Positions 14,146 through 17,677 of a DNA stretch of 17,677 nt are shown here, piece by piece. This DNA is from Gammaproteobacteria bacterium RBG_16_57_12 (GTDB taxonomy: Bacteria > Pseudomonadota > Gammaproteobacteria > RBG-16-57-12): assembly GCA_001801365.1 (NCBI GenBank), contig MGXL01000012.1, positions 1-17,677 on the forward strand, written 5' to 3'. A program made the position numbers and the translations under genes. The notes under the pieces were generated by a model, which was given only the letters and a program-made list of their open reading frames with translations, did not search any database and was not told the origin of the DNA. How positions within the stretch are numbered: the stretch's first letter is position 1; every line of letters starts with the position of its first letter.

Positions 14146-16473
14146 ATGAATTTCCCCTCTGTGTTTTCGTTCAGAGCCGCATTGGCAAAATACCTGCTTG
14201 CCGGCCTGATCAGCGTGATTGCGCCACACGTGCTGGCCGCCGGTGCTGGAGTGGCTGGGTCCACAGAGATGAATATCAAAAAGACAGTGGTGCTCGGTGA
14301 GTATGCCGACAAGGCCAATGCCATTGTCCATATCAACAAGCTGAAACGCGAAGGGCGTAATGGTGCAATCAAAACCGTCCGCCTTCCAGTTTATGTAAAA
14401 CGCCTGGAAGTGGGTTATTACGCCACACAGCAGCAGGCCCAGGCCATCGTCACTGTCTTGCATGGCAAGGGCATGACTACCGCCAGCGTCGTGGAGGGCG
14501 CCCGTGGTTTCGCCGTGGCGGTAGGCGTGTTTCTCGAGCCGAAAAATCTACTCAAGCAGCAACATCGATTGAAGAATCTCGGCTTCGGCAATACCCATGT
14601 TGTGGCGGGCGAAATGATGCGCGAGATGTTTCAGGTGGTTGAGGCGGCGCCACCTGCATCGGATGCTCCTGCCAGAGGTGCAGCACCTGGAACCCTGCCG
14701 CTGGCAGCGGGAGATGCCGCTGCCAGACAGATTATTCCCTATTTGTTTCTGACGCTGGAGGAGGCTGAAGGAAAAGTCGCCCAGTTGGCAAGGGAGGGCG
14801 CTACGGCCAATATGGAAACCATACAGTATAAAGCCCTGCAATTAAGATATTACAAGCATCAGTCCGATGCTGAGATGGTGGTTTCCGTGCTGGAGCAGTA
14901 CGGCATACGAGCCAGATACATCAAGAGTGATTCCGGGCGTGGTTATGTCGTCATGGTCATGGATACCATTTATGATCAGGACGAACTGGAGCGGCGCCTC
15001 CGGCAGTTGAGATACATCGGCTTTGATAACGCGCGTATTGACGAGGCGCCAGCCTATCTGGTGAATCATACCATCGCCATTAATCAGCCCGGGCAGGGTG
15101 CGGGGGATGTGCTTACCTTTTCACCGGGGCAGGAAGGCGCAGGAATCAGCGATGTCTTGGTATTTGGTGGAAATACGGAGCTTTTCTCGAGTGTTGGCCA
15201 GGTCAAGGATGGCAAAAGCCGGTCGTACAAAATTTCGCTGGCCGATGCCCGCATGGAAGGCGGGATGTTGACAGACTCGAAACAGGGCGTGGACAGCAGT
15301 AATTATTTTCATGCGGAACTGGTGGGGATCTGGAATCCGAGCCGCAGCTGGGAAGTGCAGCTTGCCGGGCGGGTGGATGCCTATCAACAGACGGGCGTGC
15401 CCGAATACAATGATGCTGATGCCGATTATGCCGATAGTTATATCCGCTATCGCGGCGATAACTATCGCCTGACGGCCGGGGCGCAAACCGTCATCTGGGG
15501 GCGTGTGGATGAAGTGCCGCCGATCGATCGCCTCAGTGTCCAGGATTTGAGCCGCCACATGCTGGATGATCTACCCAACCGGCGGCGCGCCGTGCCCGCG
15601 ATTCGACTGGAACGTTTTTTTGGCGCCAATAAGCTGGATGTGCTCTGGGTGCCGGTGTTTCGTCCGGCCGAATTACCCGATCCGCAAAGCATCTGGTCGC
15701 CCGTGGACAAAATTAACGGGCGGATTATCGGCACTCCATCCTCGACTCTGCTTGGCCAGCTGATCAAGGCGGGAAGTTTTGCCGAGGATGACGACGGCCA
15801 GGGGGGGGGCGGGATTCGATACAGCCGGACCGGCAAGGGTCTGGATTATGCCTTTACCGTGCAGAGGGCAAGGCATTCTCAGCCCTATTACGAGCTCAAT
15901 CCCGTGGTCGCGGGCGTATTGTTGACCAGCCTGGATGCTGCGCTGGCCCTGTCATCGTCCAATGAGCCGACATTCTTGGCGCGCCATCCGATGACCTGGA
16001 TTGCCGGGGCGGACTTCGGCATCGAGGCCGGGGACGCCACCTGGCGCTTTGAAATGGCTTATTTGAGCGATATGCCGGTGACTACGACCACTCTGGCCAT
16101 GGCTACCACCGCAGCCATCGACTGGGTTGGGGGGGTGGAGTTCTATCCCGGCGAAGCCGGCACACGGATAAACGCACAAATAACAGGCCATCATTTGCTG
16201 GACAATCAGAATATCGTCGATCGCGATGCTATCTATACATTCAACGGCGCCATCGAAACTTTGTTTGCCCATGACCGCTGGCGTTTTCACTTGCGTTTTC
16301 TGGCCGGCCTTGACGAGCACGATGTCTATCTGAATCCGGAGCTGTCATACCTGGGTTGGGAACCCAGTGAAATCTATATCGGCGGGCATTATTTTGCGGG
16401 CGATGATGGTACACTGGGCGGTTTTCATCAGGACCATAGTCTGGCCACGCTGGGCTGGCGGGTCAAATATTGA
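14146..16473 (+). CDS. Outer-membrane protein: two SPOR-like repeats plus DUF1302-like beta-barrel
   Basis: 775 aa, starting 6 nt after the previous stop with no clear ribosome site, so probably coupled. A signal peptide (residues 1-32, ending HVLAA) leads to an internal duplication. Repeat 1 (about 46-155) and repeat 2 (about 198-300) align through KRLEVGYYATQQQAQ/KALQLRYYKHQSDAE, GARGFAVAV/SGRGYVVMV and RLKNLGFGNTHV/RLRQLRYIGFDNARI, a pattern resembling SPOR peptidoglycan-binding domains. They are joined by an Ala/Pro linker (165-195). From about 340 to the end come alternating amphipathic strands with YRLTAGAQTVIWGRVDEVPPID and RRAVPAIRLERFF, like DUF1302-type barrels that partner LolA-like proteins. 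The last residue is Tyr, fitting the C-terminal aromatic signal of barrels. A G9 tract (15801-15809) and a G7 tract (16129-16135) lie in the barrel part. Role inferred: an outer-membrane export or surface channel tied to the cell wall. Confidence 0.8.
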   Translation: MNFPSVFSFRAALAKYLLAGLISVIAPHVLAAGAGVAGSTEMNIKKTVVLGEYADKANAIVHINKLKREGRNGAIKTVRLPVYVKRLEVGYYATQQQAQAIVTVLHGKGMTTASVVEGARGFAVAVGVFLEPKNLLKQQHRLKNLGFGNTHVVAGEMMREMFQVVEAAPPASDAPARGAAPGTLPLAAGDAAARQIIPYLFLTLEEAEGKVAQLAREGATANMETIQYKALQLRYYKHQSDAEMVVSVLEQYGIRARYIKSDSGRGYVVMVMDTIYDQDELERRLRQLRYIGFDNARIDEAPAYLVNHTIAINQPGQGAGDVLTFSPGQEGAGISDVLVFGGNTELFSSVGQVKDGKSRSYKISLADARMEGGMLTDSKQGVDSSNYFHAELVGIWNPSRSWEVQLAGRVDAYQQTGVPEYNDADADYADSYIRYRGDNYRLTAGAQTVIWGRVDEVPPIDRLSVQDLSRHMLDDLPNRRRAVPAIRLERFFGANKLDVLWVPVFRPAELPDPQSIWSPVDKINGRIIGTPSSTLLGQLIKAGSFAEDDDGQGGGGIRYSRTGKGLDYAFTVQRARHSQPYYELNPVVAGVLLTSLDAALALSSSNEPTFLARHPMTWIAGADFGIEAGDATWRFEMAYLSDMPVTTTTLAMATTAAIDWVGGVEFYPGEAGTRINAQITGHHLLDNQNIVDRDAIYTFNGAIETLFAHDRWRFHLRFLAGLDEHDVYLNPELSYLGWEPSEIYIGGHYFAGDDGTLGGFHQDHSLATLGWRVKY
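15801..15809 (+). repeat. G9 homopolymer inside the barrel gene
   Basis: Nine consecutive G encode part of GQGGGGI. Poly-G runs of this length in surface-protein genes are classic slipped-strand sites. The frame is intact in this sequence; a one-base change would truncate the barrel. Confidence 0.6.
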
Positions 16474-16596
16474 TATAAGCTGTCAGCCCGATGATCAGTA
16501 AACGTGTGTCCTGATTTCGATGGGCCAGCGTCATACCGAGTGATCGTAATTACCCTGTTCTCCAGTAAACTTTGATTGTCAAGATTCACTATTCCC

Positions 16597-16612
16597 TGGC
16601 AGTCTTTTTGTA
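16597..16612 (+). promoter_or_regulatory. Weak sigma-54-like site in the 274-bp gap before the EPS export gene
   Basis: TGGCAGTCTTTTTGTA has the TGGCA of the -24 box and TTG at the correct spacing, but T replaces the C of the near-invariant -12 GC. A start site near 16622 would give a leader of about 125 nt. A competing sigma-70-like pair lies just downstream (TTGTCG at 16638-16643, 17 nt, CAGAAT at 16661-16666). No terminator for the barrel gene is visible in the gap. The region is AT-rich and contains nothing else I can support. Confidence 0.35.
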
Positions 16613-16747
16613 TTCAGACTTAAAGCGCAGTGGTGGGTTGTCGATAACCTGTCTAAATATCAGAATTAAAATATCTGTCGGTTTATAACACATGGTTAAA
16701 ATGGTATATTTACCGCTGCCGACGAGTCAGTATTAATGGAGGAGCTT

Positions 16748-17530
16748 GTGAAATCTTGGATAGAATATGCCCGTGGCCCTGCCACTGCCGGCATGCTGGG
16801 TGCCCTGCTTTTGTTAACAGCCTGCTCTCATACCAGCGAGATCGAATTGAATGAATCCGCGGTGAGCGGCGAGTGCCTGGAAGGTGATCCGGGATGCGTG
16901 GTCGGTGAGGATGGCAAGCTGACACGTGTTGAAACGGTGATTGATACGGGACTGCCTCCCAAAGACTGCCAGCCCGGCGCAACCTGCGAAAAAAACACCA
17001 AGGATGTTACACCCGCCGGCAAGGTTTACAAATATCTCATTGGTCCAGGCGACAATCTGACCATCAACGTTTGGCGCAATGCAGATCTGTCATCGTCTGC
17101 CGTGGTTCGTCCTGACGGTATGATTACCATCCCGCTGATCGAAGACCTGCCGGTATCGGGCCGCACACCGACCCAGATTGCACGCGATATCGAAAATCTG
17201 TTGGCCAGTTATGTGAAGGATCCCCTGGTCACAACTACTGTGACTGGTTTTGTCGGGCCTTATACCGAACAGATCCGGGTGGTGGGTGAAGCCACAAATC
17301 CGCAGGCGCTGCCTTATCGGGAAAATATGACGCTGTTGGATCTGATGATTGCCGTGGGTGGGTTGACAGATTTCGCGGCGGGTAACCGGGCCGTATTGGT
17401 GCGCATCGTACAAGGGGAACAGAAAGAGTATCGTCTGAGGCTGGAGGACCTGGTCAAGGACGGGGATATCAGCGCCAATGCCTATCTGCAACCCGGGGAT
17501 ATACTGATCATACCGGAATCGTGGTTTTAA
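16748..17530 (+). CDS. XrtA/PEP-CTERM-associated polysaccharide export lipoprotein (Wza-like)
   Basis: 260 aa from GTG 16748, chosen because GGAGGAG (16738-16744) would otherwise lie inside the gene; an in-frame ATG at 16736 exists but has no ribosome site. A lipoprotein signal ends in LTAC (Cys residue 26). After an unusual spacer with four Cys in two close pairs (CX6C at residues 43-50, CX5C at 74-80), the Poly_export domain begins (YKYLIGPGDNLTINVWRN, about 95) and runs through VRPDGMITIPLI and SYVKDPLVTTTV. It is followed by an SLBB domain (IRVVGEATNPQALPY to FAAGNRAVLVRI) and the typical end LQPGDILIIPESWF. It matches TIGR03027 (PEP-CTERM-associated export protein). It should form the outer-membrane or periplasmic part of the EPS export channel. 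It is the first gene of the EPS operon, 25 nt before the chain-length gene. Confidence 0.93.
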   Translation: MKSWIEYARGPATAGMLGALLLLTACSHTSEIELNESAVSGECLEGDPGCVVGEDGKLTRVETVIDTGLPPKDCQPGATCEKNTKDVTPAGKVYKYLIGPGDNLTINVWRNADLSSSAVVRPDGMITIPLIEDLPVSGRTPTQIARDIENLLASYVKDPLVTTTVTGFVGPYTEQIRVVGEATNPQALPYRENMTLLDLMIAVGGLTDFAAGNRAVLVRIVQGEQKEYRLRLEDLVKDGDISANAYLQPGDILIIPESWF

Positions 17531-17555
17531 CGGACTAGCAGGATAGCGCCAGCTT

Positions 17556-17677
17556 ATGCATGAACTATTCGAGAAGATAGCCGGATATATCGCGGACATA
17601 TGGCATCACCGCTGGGCCATGATGGCCGTCGCCTGGTTTGTCTGCATCGGTGGCTGGGCCTATGTATTTTATCTCCC
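17556..17677 (+). CDS. XrtA/PEP-CTERM-associated polysaccharide chain-length determinant, N-terminal fragment
   Basis: The frame starts at ATG 17556 and is open to the right edge; 40 codons are visible. The peptide begins MHELFEKIAGYIADIWHHRW and continues into a hydrophobic segment (AMMAVAWFVCIGGWAYVFYLP). A short amphipathic N-terminus, a charged W/R turn and then the first transmembrane helix is the typical start of Wzz-type proteins of the PEP-CTERM locus (TIGR03007). It lies 25 nt after the Wza-like gene, the usual order in XrtA EPS operons. It would sit in the inner membrane and control polymer length. The ribosome site is weak (AGGATAG, spacing about 10). The family call rests on the short N-terminus plus context. 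Confidence 0.82.
   Translation, partial: MHELFEKIAGYIADIWHHRWAMMAVAWFVCIGGWAYVFYL

Noticed and set aside
1..17677. CRISPR arrays, tRNA, rRNA and riboswitches
   Set aside because: Nothing with regular direct repeats, cloverleaf-like structure or a known riboswitch core was found by reading; a covariance-model scan would be needed to exclude small RNAs.

Overview
The window is one side of a PEP-CTERM/exosortase (XrtA-type) locus in a Gram-negative bacterium. Proteobacteria are likely, probably a gammaproteobacterium, judging from the gene set, a GC content in the mid-50s, lipoprotein and outer-membrane-barrel genes, and a GGTGGAT...ATCCACC palindromic element. No rRNA, tRNA or housekeeping gene is present to fix the lineage more closely. 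The exosortase gene is not in the window. It would be expected to the right, in the exopolysaccharide cluster whose first two genes are visible.

Layout from left to right: (1) the 3' part of the sensor kinase prsK, overlapping by 4 nt the sigma-54-dependent response regulator prsR. (2) A small non-autonomous insertion element (about 168 bp, perfect 17-18 bp terminal inverted repeats, a 12-bp imperfect flanking direct repeat) between prsR and the next gene. (3) Two tandem, diverged PrsT-type TPR genes, the first exported without a lipobox and the second a lipoprotein. (4) A stand-alone E1/ThiF-like adenylyltransferase. (5) On the opposite strand, a PEP-CTERM cargo protein ending at a strong shared terminator region and preceded by a sigma-54 (-24/-12) promoter, which fits control by PrsR. 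(6) Further along the minus strand, the exosortase-associated acyltransferase (autoinducer-synthase-like). (7) Divergently on the plus strand, a second autoinducer/FeeM-like acyltransferase fused to a cyclic-nucleotide-binding domain and a Crp-like winged helix. (8) A LolA-like periplasmic protein and an outer-membrane protein made of two SPOR-like repeats plus a DUF1302-like barrel. (9) The start of the EPS operon: a Wza-like export lipoprotein with a Cys-containing insert, and the first 40 codons of the chain-length determinant.

Working model (inference). PrsK/PrsR activates RpoN promoters of PEP-CTERM cargo and perhaps of the EPS operon. The PrsT proteins and exosortase process or place the cargo at the surface together with the polysaccharide. 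The two acyltransferases make long-chain acyl conjugates such as N-acyl amino acids, a link to PEP-CTERM loci already reported for N-acyl amino acid synthases. The most unusual item is the acyltransferase-cNMP-wHTH fusion, which would place acyl-conjugate synthesis under second-messenger control in one polypeptide. The orphan ThiF protein, the SPOR-barrel fusion and the prsT duplication are the next most interesting.
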